Assembly: GCA_900763875.1 (NCBI GenBank)
Contig: CAAFLX010000002.1
Coordinates: 1 to 36,490 of the forward strand
Direction: 5' to 3'
Length of the DNA: 36,490 nt
Source: Clostridia bacterium
GTDB taxonomy: Bacteria; Bacillota; Clostridia; Christensenellales; CAG-917
Under the pieces are notes generated by a model, which was given only the letters and a program-made list of their open reading frames with translations, was not told the DNA's origin and ran no database searches. The position numbers and the translations under genes are program-made. Shown here one piece after another: positions 22,556-30,065 of the stretch. How positions within the stretch are numbered: the stretch's first letter is position 1; each line of letters starts with the position of its first letter.

Positions 22556-24214
22556 TCAAATCCACAAAAAGTTGTTGAGAACGACGCCGTCCACGTCCTC
22601 TATCTCGATTGCCTTGACGAGTGCAAACGACGTGAGGGTGCGTCCCTCTTCACTCTTGAAGTCGGCATTTTCAAACAGTAGTTTTTGCCAAAATTCTCCG
22701 CCTTTCAAGCCGATGTGAGCGGTGTATTTTTTGAAGTCGGGGTAGGAGTAGACGGTCACGCACAAACTTCTCGCGCTCTTGGAATACGCGTCAACGTGCA
22801 ATATTGCCGAGCGGTTTATCGACGACATTTCCTGCACGCTTCTGAGCAAGGTCAAACTGCCCTTTGTCGAGGTGATGCCTTTTATTTGGAAAGGGCCTTC
22901 CGCCACGAAAACCGCGTTGTCGTCAAGCAATGCGTCGTCGGTTTTTGCCACAAATTCGCCCTTGCCCATACTGCCGTCATAGATGATGTTGGAGATGCGC
23001 GGCGAGGTTTCCACCACGGTGACGTCGTGTTTTGCAGGCACGATGCTCGTGATTTTTGTGGAAATCATATCGTGGTCGGGGTAGGTGAAAGTGGCGTATG
23101 CGACGATAAGTTCCGCCGTGTCGTAGACGGGGACGTCGCAAGCGTACTCATGCTCGCCCACCTTTTGTATCACGTCAAAGGACTGCCAATAGCGTTGTCG
23201 TGACGACGGCTCGCCATAACTTACGTACAGCGTGCGCGAGTCCGCGCTCTTGCCTGTGTTGATTTTGGCATAGAGTTTGCCGTCGGTGGTGTCAAAGCGC
23301 ATACTTGCCGTCAAACACGGCGCGGACATCGCGTGATGTGCGCGAAGCCAAAGTATGAGGGCGGCGTAGGCACTCTTTGTGAGTTGCGAGCCGCACGAGT
23401 CGGACACGATAAACCGCTTTACGTCCGATTTTACAAGATCGAGCATATCGCCGATTCTGTCGATGTCGCACAGTGCCGAATCTTTGGTGACAACCGCAAG
23501 CGTCGGGCAGGTGACAAACATTGCATACGTTTCTGCGCCGATGCCCGTCGAATAGGCAAGTTGCTCGTCGCCCGATGGAATATCGCTGCCCAAGAATCTT
23601 GCGTTGTGCTCCGCCCAGCGGTAGCCTCCGCCGTTGATTGCAACCATAGAGCATACTCTCTTGTCCGTGCCTGCAACGAGCCAGCAAAGTTGCGCGCCTA
23701 TGCCAAAACCCATTATGCCCACTCTGTCGGCAGACACTATGGTTTGCTCTTGAAGGAGCGTTATCGCGCGCCTTGCCACCTTTGCCCATACAAACCAAGG
23801 CGTTGAGCGCGCCGTCGTTTGGATGTTGTCAAGCAGGTCTTTGCACAAGGGATAGCTTGCAAAACTCAAATCGGACGGATAGGACGTCTTTGTGTCTTCA
23901 AAAATGCCGCAATAGTCGAGCGTGCAAGCGACAAAACCCTCCTCAACAAGCATACGAATGGCGTCTTGCGAGTGAGGATTGTCAAATGACGGCAACACCA
24001 AAATCGCAGGGCGCGCGTCTTGCCAGCGAGCGTCGTAGTAGACGTTGCAACACACGCGAACGCGCCCCTCTTTCGAGGAGTCCGCCGTGAACACTTGCTT
24101 TTCGCAAACAAAATTATCCGTCGTTTGACGAGAGATGATTGAGGCTTCCAAAGGCGCAACTTTCGCGTCGAATCCTTCCCACACCTCTGTCGGGGTCATA
24201 AATTTGAGTTCCAT
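22556..24214 (-). CDS. Alpha/beta-hydrolase-like protein without nucleophile serine
   Basis: 552 residues from ATG 24214; the frame opens at ATG 24223, but that codon overlaps the -10 box, and 24199 is a third option. Residues ~45-290 match the dienelactone hydrolase/acetyl-xylan esterase fold: PAILVLPSFDNPHSQDAIRM, CTLDYCGIF, then VGIMGFGIGAQLCWLVAGT in place of G-x-S-x-G. The nucleophile position is Gly (codon GGC), so ordinary esterase chemistry is unlikely. The later strand SALCDID and a C-terminal ~240-residue beta-rich domain with no recognised motif follow. No signal peptide, so cytoplasmic. Could be a pseudoenzyme or binding protein. Same strand as the germination operon and lepB. Confidence 0.65.
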   Translation of the reverse strand: MELKFMTPTEVWEGFDAKVAPLEASIISRQTTDNFVCEKQVFTADSSKEGRVRVCCNVYYDARWQDARPAILVLPSFDNPHSQDAIRMLVEEGFVACTLDYCGIFEDTKTSYPSDLSFASYPLCKDLLDNIQTTARSTPWFVWAKVARRAITLLQEQTIVSADRVGIMGFGIGAQLCWLVAGTDKRVCSMVAINGGGYRWAEHNARFLGSDIPSGDEQLAYSTGIGAETYAMFVTCPTLAVVTKDSALCDIDRIGDMLDLVKSDVKRFIVSDSCGSQLTKSAYAALILWLRAHHAMSAPCLTASMRFDTTDGKLYAKINTGKSADSRTLYVSYGEPSSRQRYWQSFDVIQKVGEHEYACDVPVYDTAELIVAYATFTYPDHDMISTKITSIVPAKHDVTVVETSPRISNIIYDGSMGKGEFVAKTDDALLDDNAVFVAEGPFQIKGITSTKGSLTLLRSVQEMSSINRSAILHVDAYSKSARSLCVTVYSYPDFKKYTAHIGLKGGEFWQKLLFENADFKSEEGRTLTSFALVKAIEIEDVDGVVLNNFLWI

Positions 24215-24473
24215 ACCTCGCATTATAGCTCAAAATCAAAGCAATGTAAAGAAATAAAACCCTTATGTCGCGCGCGCTCGCTTCTCGCGCGAGGCAAACG
24301 CTTTTACGCTCTGCCGATTTTTCGCCGTCCGCAACGTCGTCAACTTGCTTTGAAGCGGTATGGTTTTCGCCTTGTCCGACCTCGCAAGACAGCGCGCACG
24401 CGCTCTTTATGCACGCCGCATATTCCTCTCGCATCTTCTCCATAGTCGCCTCGTCCGCCAAAAGAAAATCCAT
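24114..24473 (-). CDS. Hypothetical protein, 119 aa, overlapping the next promoter
   Basis: ATG at 24473 has GGGAGG five nt upstream, the best reason to call it. The first ~60 residues look protein-like and acidic (MDFLLADEATMEKMREEYAA, then CIKSACALSCEVG). After that composition weakens, the frame crosses the hydrolase promoter and ends 101 nt inside the hydrolase gene in another frame. It follows the GerC gene by about 97 nt on the same strand. It may be a decayed or frameshifted former gene of the germination operon. No family recognised. Confidence 0.35.
   Translation of the reverse strand: MDFLLADEATMEKMREEYAACIKSACALSCEVGQGENHTASKQVDDVADGEKSAERKSVCLAREASARDIRVLFLYIALILSYNARYGTQIYDPDRGVGRIRRESCAFGSLNHLSSNDG
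24222..24250 (-). promoter_or_regulatory. Strong promoter giving a leaderless transcript
   Basis: On the minus strand TTTACA (24245-24250), 17-bp spacer, TATAAT (24222-24227). The start, seven nt on, falls at about 24215, next to the ATG at 24214, and no ribosome binding site fits between. The promoter lies inside the 3' part of the 119-codon frame at 24114-24473. Confidence 0.7.
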
Positions 24474-24570
24474 AGCAACCTCCCAAACAGTATATGGCAA
24501 ACGCAAGGCTTTGGGTGACGAGAGGGCATTGCGGTTTGCCAAGGGAGAGATGTTTTGCGCACCGGTCGGC

Positions 24571-25722
24571 TCAACTTGCCTCGCGCACGACGATGGAAAC
24601 GTGCGGCGTAAAAGTCAACGTGTCAAGGCAATCGTCCTCAAACGTTCTGCCCACCGATTGATAGGCTTTTGATTGCAAGGACAAAAAGTCCACGTTTATA
24701 CGCTTTGATGTTTCAAACATCTCGACAAGGCGTTTTTCGGCGTCTTTGGCAAGGGCGTTCGCATGGCGTTTTACAATATCGTCGGCGGTGGTTATCACCT
24801 TGTCGGTGGGGATTTTTTGCACGTCGGCAAGGTCGGCGGACAGTTTGAGCGTCGCCGTGATATGCCGTCCGTTCGCCTTGATTTTGACATCTTTTTTGAG
24901 GATTTTGAATTCAATAGTGCCGCCGTCGGCGGCGGTGTAGTTGAGCGTGCCCGTCACGTCGTGGCTCGAATACAGGGCAAGAATCTCGGCGTATTCGTTG
25001 TCAAGCACGCAGTGGTGCTTGTCGTTGAAAACCATTGCGCGAGATATGTCAAACTCAAAAACTTTGCCGCCTTCCCCTGCCTCGGTGAGGGGCGGAGAGG
25101 TGGGTTTTGCCACGATATAAGGGATGACGTTCGCCCTGCTTTTGGACAGCGACCGAGCCATAAAATCTTTTGCGGTGGTGCGAATCATACCGTCCGAGCC
25201 TTCCTCGTTGACGAGAGCTTGTTGCAAGAAAAAGGGCGAACTTATGGTTGTGCCGATGCGCAACGCCAGCATTTCGGCAGGGGACTTGTCCCCCGTCACT
25301 ACAATGGTTTGTTCGGGCAAAGCATACATGCTCGTGAGCGGATAGACAAGTTGCATATGGTCGAGCTTGAATGCCGCAGTTGACAAAAACACCACATTAC
25401 AGTGCGAAAGCGATATGATTAAACCCGTTTTGCGCGCAATAACGTCCATTGCGCCTGCAATGGTACTCCCTTTTGCCGTGGTGCATACGAAACTCGTGTT
25501 CGATGTGTCGCCGCTTGACGAGCCGACCAAAACCGTTTGCGTGCTGACCTCGAATTGAGCTTGATTATCGTCATAGTCTATGCCTATGCCAAGCACCACT
25601 GCGGACTTTGAAAGCGAGGGCGTGTCCACCATTCGCCCGAACACAATCAAAAACAGCACGACCATCAAAAAAGCAAACCACTTTGTGCGCAAAAGGTATG
25701 AGGGAATATTAGGCTTTTTCAT
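24571..25722 (-). CDS. Ger(x)C-family spore germination protein (GerAC/GerKC type)
   Basis: 383 residues; ATG at 25722 overlapping the GerB stop by four nt (ATGA). Residues 12-29 form a membrane segment, then the family start SAVVLGIGIDYDDNQAQFEV and later GLIISLSHCNVVFLSTAAF, plus the C-terminal GRHITATLKLSADLADVQ domain that binds in the receptor complex. Family members are lipoproteins with a Cys at the end of the signal peptide (GCWD-like); here the same place reads FGRMVDTPS with no Cys. So the protein is probably anchored by its uncleaved N-terminal helix. Third subunit of a germinant receptor in the spore inner membrane. Confidence 0.88.
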   Translation of the reverse strand: MKKPNIPSYLLRTKWFAFLMVVLFLIVFGRMVDTPSLSKSAVVLGIGIDYDDNQAQFEVSTQTVLVGSSSGDTSNTSFVCTTAKGSTIAGAMDVIARKTGLIISLSHCNVVFLSTAAFKLDHMQLVYPLTSMYALPEQTIVVTGDKSPAEMLALRIGTTISSPFFLQQALVNEEGSDGMIRTTAKDFMARSLSKSRANVIPYIVAKPTSPPLTEAGEGGKVFEFDISRAMVFNDKHHCVLDNEYAEILALYSSHDVTGTLNYTAADGGTIEFKILKKDVKIKANGRHITATLKLSADLADVQKIPTDKVITTADDIVKRHANALAKDAEKRLVEMFETSKRINVDFLSLQSKAYQSVGRTFEDDCLDTLTFTPHVSIVVREAS

Positions 25723-26936
25723 AGGCGTTCTCCTTTTTGTGCGGTTTGAGAGTTTTTGAAGGGATAAAGCACTCCGTCGTTTTGGCTGTCGGGCGCACTT
25801 TGGTCGGGCTTAGGCGGTTGAAACTCTGCGTCAAGACAGCGGTATAGCGCGGCGTGTTTTTTTCGTGTGCGCGCCGCAAGCAGCGTCAGCAAAACGGGAA
25901 GTATTGTTGCAACGCCGCTGAAAGCGTAGCCGAGCGTTCCGAGAGCAACGTCCGTCACCTCCTGCAACGAGGGTGTAAACAAAGTGGAGCAAAGTATGGC
26001 AATCGGACACGCAATTTTCGAGGGCAGAGAGGTTGAAAGCGCGCGCCTGCACGCCTCGTTCGCGCCGTCGAAAAGGAATGCCAGAGAGTAGAGCGACATC
26101 ATGAGTATGCCAAAGAGGTTTGTCCACTCCATTCGCCCGATTTCGAGGGAGAGTTGGTTGAAACTTGCAATGTGGATAAGCAGGTCTTTGACCATTTTCA
26201 GAGCGTCGCCGTACAGCGCGACTCCCACAAGCGCGATTAGGTTGACAATCGTCCAAGTCGTGGCAATGCCGAGGGTGACGTAGGGCAGTTTTTTGTTGCG
26301 TATGCGCACAAAGACGAAAGGGAACATATCGCCGAGCCAAAGCCCGTAGCGCGGCATCGCCAAGAATAATTCGGCGGGAGATTTTGAGAAAATCGGCAGA
26401 TTGCGCCCAAAGTCCATATCCGAATCTAAAAAAGCCAGATTTAGGATTATAACCGCCAAAAACAGGGGCGCAAACAGCTCGCAACTCCTTGCAATCGTGC
26501 GCGTGCCTTTCAAGCCGAGGTACACCACCGGCACGAGAAAAAGCACGTATATGAGAAATGGTTGCGTGCCGGTAAACAGCTCGTGCGCGAGGTAGGACGA
26601 GCAATAGCAAAAGTAAAACACCGCTTTTGCCGAGAGCCAGCACGAGGCGATAAGGCACAAAACTTTGTAGGCAAACGAGCTTGTCGCCATCAAAAGTCCG
26701 TCGCCGCCCATTCTTGAAAACGCAAAGATAAACAGCGCGCAAATTATTTCGACAGCAGAAAATCCGAGGAAAATCCAAAACGTCGACGAGGTGAAATCGG
26801 CGGAGATTATCCCCGGTGCAGATGAGAGTTTGAAAGCAAAACCCACCATAATTATGATTGCGGCGGCTTGAGAATTGTACATCGTGCCGTCAGGCAGATT
26901 TTTGCGCAATCCGTGTTTTATCGTGCTATTATTCAT
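25719..26936 (-). CDS. GerB-family germinant receptor permease-like subunit (GerAB/GerKB type)
   Basis: 405 residues; ATG at 26936 with AAAGG upstream. Ten membrane helices of the APC amino-acid permease fold, e.g. NSQAAAIIIMVGFAFKLSSA, then TSSTFWIFLGFSAVEIICAL. GerAB proteins bind the germinant. The ~45-residue C-terminal tail (RTRKKHAALYRCLDAEFQPP...) is polar and basic. It lies between GerA (18-nt gap) and GerC (4-nt overlap), completing a three-gene receptor operon. Expression in the forespore is expected from family knowledge; I found no certain SigG promoter. Confidence 0.88.
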   Translation of the reverse strand: MNNSTIKHGLRKNLPDGTMYNSQAAAIIIMVGFAFKLSSAPGIISADFTSSTFWIFLGFSAVEIICALFIFAFSRMGGDGLLMATSSFAYKVLCLIASCWLSAKAVFYFCYCSSYLAHELFTGTQPFLIYVLFLVPVVYLGLKGTRTIARSCELFAPLFLAVIILNLAFLDSDMDFGRNLPIFSKSPAELFLAMPRYGLWLGDMFPFVFVRIRNKKLPYVTLGIATTWTIVNLIALVGVALYGDALKMVKDLLIHIASFNQLSLEIGRMEWTNLFGILMMSLYSLAFLFDGANEACRRALSTSLPSKIACPIAILCSTLFTPSLQEVTDVALGTLGYAFSGVATILPVLLTLLAARTRKKHAALYRCLDAEFQPPKPDQSAPDSQNDGVLYPFKNSQTAQKGERL

Positions 26937-26954
26937 AGATAAACCTTTGCTTTG

Positions 26955-28394
26955 TCAGTTTTTGCGGATACGGCGGCGGTTTTGCGTCGGTATTGAATAG
27001 GGGCGCAATTCCATTGACGACGAGTCCGCTTTCAACACGCCGTCTTGCAAATCGGGCGAGATTCTCGGCGCGTAAGGGGCAAGGTAGGGCGTGCCGAAAT
27101 TTTCAAGCGAGGCAAGGTAGGCGATGATGATTATTGTCAGTATGAGCATTCCCACAAAGCCCAGCACCGCGCTTATGCTCAAATACAAAAAACGCAAAAT
27201 CGACATCGCGTCAACTTGGTCGGGCACGCAAAATATGCCGATTGCCGACAGCGCGACAACCAGCACCGACGGCGAGGATATAAGACCCGATTTCACCGCC
27301 GTGTCACCAAGTACGATTGCTCCGACGACGGATAGGGATATGCCAAAGTAGCGCGGCATGCGTATGGAGGCTTGGTTTAGCACCTCGAAAAGAGTCAGCA
27401 CAAGCAACATCTCGATTGCGGGCGGAAAGGGCAGGTTGTTGGTTGCCGACATCAACGTCATCAAAAATTTGAGGGGGAGCAGTTGAAAGTGATATGTTTG
27501 CAAGGACACATAGGCGGCAGGGAGCAACACCGTGAGCATTGCGCCGAACATGCGAAACATGCGTATCATCGATGCGCGCCAGTCCCCCGAATAGTAGTCG
27601 TAGCCGTCCTGCACGTCCTCGAAGACGAGGTAGGGCAAGGTGATTGCAATGGGCGAGCCGTCCACGATAATCAAGATGCGCCCCTCAAGCAGTTTTGCCG
27701 TGGCGACGTCGGGTTTTTCAGTTGTGCCTGCCTGCAAGAAAAAAGAATTTTTCTTGGTCTGTATAAACGACAAAACGTATGCGCTGTCCACGATTCCGTC
27801 CACGTCGATTTTCTCGATTTTTTCGGCAAGTCGGTTTACGATTTGATCGTCGGCAACACCGCGGATATACATCAGTGCGACCGTGGTTGCCGAGTATCTG
27901 CCCACCTCAAAAGTTTTGAGCACCAAATCGGGGGACTTGATACGTTTTCGCACCAAGGATATATTGGTTTTTATCTCCTCGATAAACCCCTCGCGCGGGC
28001 CTTTCATAACCGAGGACGTGGGCGGCTCTCCGATGGAGCGAGAGGCAGGTTTTCGCAAGGAAAAAACAAAAGCGGAGTCTTCGCCCTCAATGAAAAAAGC
28101 CACGTCGCCGGCTGCAATATTCGCCGGCGAATCCTTGATGCTTATCACCTCGATTTCGTCGGCGTACGAAACCGTGTTTTGTAAGGATTTCAAATAGGGT
28201 TTTTCAAGGCTTTCACAATTTTTCAGCGGGCGCACCACGTCTTGCTCCAACAAGATTTTGTCAACGTTGCCGTCAATATAGGCAAACAAACACCCCTTGT
28301 TTGCAACGTCCAAACGGCGGCACTTGAAGTCGTCGCTATGCGAAAAAGTCGTTTCCAAATACTGTTGCAGTTTTTCAATATCCACGTCGCGCAT
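26955..28394 (-). CDS. GerA-family germinant receptor subunit (GerAA/GerKA type)
   Basis: 479 residues from ATG 28394; TTG at 28424 would add ten residues; neither has a clear ribosome binding site. The soluble N-terminal domain (residues 1-~270) contains the family hallmarks SIKDSPANIAAGDVAFFIEG and PREGFIEEIKTNISLVRKRI (P-R-x-G-F-x-E). Several membrane helices follow, with the conserved NNLPFPPAIEMLLVLTLFEV motif and RMPRYFG, and an Arg-rich tail. GerA subunits oligomerise with GerB and GerC and act as the ion channel of the germination receptor. First gene of the operon. Confidence 0.9.
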   Translation of the reverse strand: MRDVDIEKLQQYLETTFSHSDDFKCRRLDVANKGCLFAYIDGNVDKILLEQDVVRPLKNCESLEKPYLKSLQNTVSYADEIEVISIKDSPANIAAGDVAFFIEGEDSAFVFSLRKPASRSIGEPPTSSVMKGPREGFIEEIKTNISLVRKRIKSPDLVLKTFEVGRYSATTVALMYIRGVADDQIVNRLAEKIEKIDVDGIVDSAYVLSFIQTKKNSFFLQAGTTEKPDVATAKLLEGRILIIVDGSPIAITLPYLVFEDVQDGYDYYSGDWRASMIRMFRMFGAMLTVLLPAAYVSLQTYHFQLLPLKFLMTLMSATNNLPFPPAIEMLLVLTLFEVLNQASIRMPRYFGISLSVVGAIVLGDTAVKSGLISSPSVLVVALSAIGIFCVPDQVDAMSILRFLYLSISAVLGFVGMLILTIIIIAYLASLENFGTPYLAPYAPRISPDLQDGVLKADSSSMELRPYSIPTQNRRRIRKN

Positions 28395-28569
28395 TATTGC
28401 CAAAACAATATGTTTATAAGTCAAAACCGAAAGATAAACCGTGTTTTCGACAAAATTCGCACATTATCTACTGTGTGTAAAATATTGAAAATCACGCGCG
28501 ATTTTGCCAAAAATAAACGTCAAAGCGTGTGCTTGAACGCTCAAAATCAGGGCGAGGACAAATTGCGCA

Positions 28570-28597
28570 TTGACAATTTGAATGTATGTGTTAAACT
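28570..28597 (+). promoter_or_regulatory. gtrA promoter
   Basis: TTGACA (28570-28575), 16-bp spacer, TAAACT (28592-28597), followed by AGGAG (28606-28610) six nt before the ATG. Confidence 0.6.
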
Positions 28598-28616
28598 GTT
28601 TTCATAGGAGAAAATT

Positions 28617-29207
28617 ATGGAAAAACCAATCAAAAACGATAGCCGCGCCAACGAGCAAAACGAGGTTGCCGTCGAGGCAGATTGCAATGATAAACCGCAG
28701 GGAATACTCTACGATTTCAGCCTAAAACAAGCCGAGAAAAATGCGAAAAAAGAAAAGAGAAAAGGCGTGTTGCAATTCATCAAATACGCCCTCTGCGCCG
28801 CAAGCGCAGGCATCATTCAACTCGCGCTTTTCTCCATCTTGCAAGTGGCAATTCCTCAAAGCGGAAAAACCATTCGTTTCATCGTCGAGGATATGGATTT
28901 GGTCACCTTCATTTCCACCACCGTCGCCCTCTGCGCCTCTATTCTTTGGAACTTCACCTTCAACCGTAAATTCACTTTCAAAGATGCCGGCAACGTCCCC
29001 AAAGCCATGGCGTTGGCGTTTCTTTTTTACATTCCGTTTTATCCCTTCCAAACCTGGTACGTCCACACAATCAAATCCCTTCTTCTCGGGCCTCTCAGCA
29101 CCCAAGCCTCCGGTATCATCGCCGAGGGCAGCGTTATGGTGATAAACTTTGGGTTGGAGTTTGTGTGGCAAAAGTTTGTCGTCTTCCGCAAAAAAGCCGC
29201 CAAATAG
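28617..29207 (+). CDS. GtrA-family membrane protein
   Basis: 196 residues; ATG at 28617. A ~50-residue hydrophilic N-terminal extension (charged, ending KQAEKNAKKEKRKG) precedes the GtrA domain: four helices beginning FIKYALCAASAGIIQLALFS, with the conserved WNFTFNRKFTFKD motif after helix two. GtrA proteins help move lipid-linked sugars or take part in cell-envelope glycan synthesis. Divergent from the germination operon. Its last codons (KKAAK, stop) are one arm of the terminator, so sequence there is constrained by both. Confidence 0.88.
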   Translation: MEKPIKNDSRANEQNEVAVEADCNDKPQGILYDFSLKQAEKNAKKEKRKGVLQFIKYALCAASAGIIQLALFSILQVAIPQSGKTIRFIVEDMDLVTFISTTVALCASILWNFTFNRKFTFKDAGNVPKAMALAFLFYIPFYPFQTWYVHTIKSLLLGPLSTQASGIIAEGSVMVINFGLEFVWQKFVVFRKKAAK

Positions 29208-29316
29208 CGAATAACTGCGTCAGAACCCGACACCTAAACGGTCACGTACGGCGAGTACGCTCCCGTCTATGTGTCGGGTTCTTCCTTGTTCTTCATCTAT
29301 TTGGCGGCTTTTTTTA
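29190..29316 (+). terminator. Nested terminator overlapping the gtrA stop
   Basis: AAAAAAGCCGCCAAATAG (29190-29207, the gtrA end) is perfectly complementary to CTATTTGGCGGCTTTTTT (29297-29314). Inside it AGAACCCGACAC (29222-29233) pairs with GTGTCGGGTTCT (29271-29282), and CGTAC/GTACG inside that. A T7 tract closes the structure. Confidence 0.85.
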
Positions 29317-29341
29317 TGCCTCGAATGAGTGTGATGTTCTT

Positions 29342-29480
29342 CCTCTACAAGAGGTGGACGGGGTGTACTCTAAAATTAGATGCGCCCCTTTCCTCACGTG
29401 TTTTGTTCGTCCTCTACAAGAGGTGAACGGCACATACTCGAAATGCAATTTCCCCCTTCCTCACGTGTTTCCCCCACCGC
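29342..29480. repeat. Two 69-bp direct repeats
   Basis: CCTCTACAAGAGGTG (hairpin CCTCT-ACA-AGAGG) begins at 29342 and 29411; both copies carry ACGG, TACTC and end with CCTTCCTCACGTGTTT-type sequence. No gene in 29317-29855; it also holds GTTCCC/GGGAAC and two triloop hairpins (GCCGC-CTT-GCGGC at 29648; AGCCG-TTG-CGGCT at 29774). Confidence 0.7.
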
Positions 29481-29675
29481 CGTTCCCCCTTGAAAGGGAA
29501 CCCACGGCGTCCGCTCCGCGTGGGGCAACACTCAGCACTCGCATAGATAAGTATCGTCCTCTTGTTATGTCACTCGTTCGCGGACGAAAAAAATCCCAAC
29601 TCGTCCGCTCACTTGTACTATACATCAAGCTCGGCGTTCGCTTTCTCGCCGCCTTGCGGCTCGCACTCCGAACAA

Positions 29676-29827
29676 GCACATACCGTGTATAAGAACGTTT
29701 TGAATGAGTGTTCGTTCGGGTGTGGGTGTCCCACCGGTGTCATTCCGAGGGAACAAAGTGACCGTGGGAATCTAGCCGTTGCGGCTCGTGTTCCGTCTGC
29801 GAAATTGCACATACCGTGTATAAGAAC
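29676..29827. repeat. 21-bp direct repeats flanking a hairpin segment
   Basis: GCACATACCGTGTATAAGAA starts at 29676 and again at 29807, both followed by C. Between them is a segment with CATTCCGAGGGAACAAAGTG and GGGAATCTAG, a type of short dispersed repeat I have seen in Clostridia assemblies. No coding potential. Confidence 0.6.
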
Positions 29828-29855
29828 ACCCTGAATAGGTTTTCGTTTATCCACA

Positions 29856-30049
29856 ATCCAAACTAGTTTGGATATCATCGTGCAAAGCACGATATCATCA
29901 CGCAGTGATATCATCGCCGTAGGCGACATTCATTTTTCCGCAACTGCAACAGAGTTGCAATATAACTTGCGCAAAGCGCAAATATCACTGTTGCCTTTGG
30001 CAACAATATCACGCACGCTTTGCGTGCATATCACTGCTCCGCAGGAGCA
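29856..30049. repeat. Array of nine short hairpins (eight with 3-nt loops)
   Basis: First ATCCAAAC-TA-GTTTGGAT (29856-29873), then ATCGTGC-AAA-GCACGAT, ATCAC-GCA-GTGAT, TCGCC-GTA-GGCGA, TGCAAC-AGA-GTTGCA, TTGCGC-AAA-GCGCAA, GTTGCC-TTT-GGCAAC, GCACGC-TTT-GCGTGC and TGCTCC-GCA-GGAGCA (30035-30049). All stems are perfect; most units are spaced 17-23 nt and joined by ATATCA(T/C). Stems differ in sequence but keep structure. On the minus strand the array starts 17 nt after the gdhA stop. Confidence 0.9.
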
Positions 30050-30065
30050 ATTCACGCACCGTCTT

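Noticed and set aside
24265..24672. 135-codon plus-strand frame
   Set aside because: Antisense to the GerC end and the 119-residue frame; Ser/Ala/Arg-rich shadow composition.
25831..26778. 315-codon frame inside the GerB gene (other minus frame)
   Set aside because: Cys/His/Arg-rich shadow of a recognisable GerB permease; no start signal.
28394..28500. SigG-type promoter for the germination operon
   Set aside because: Expected for forespore genes, but CATATTG at about 28411 has no matching -35 at the right distance.
29856..30049. CRISPR array
   Set aside because: Stems differ between units and there is no repeated sequence with unique spacers; it is a structure array, not CRISPR. No cas genes in the window.
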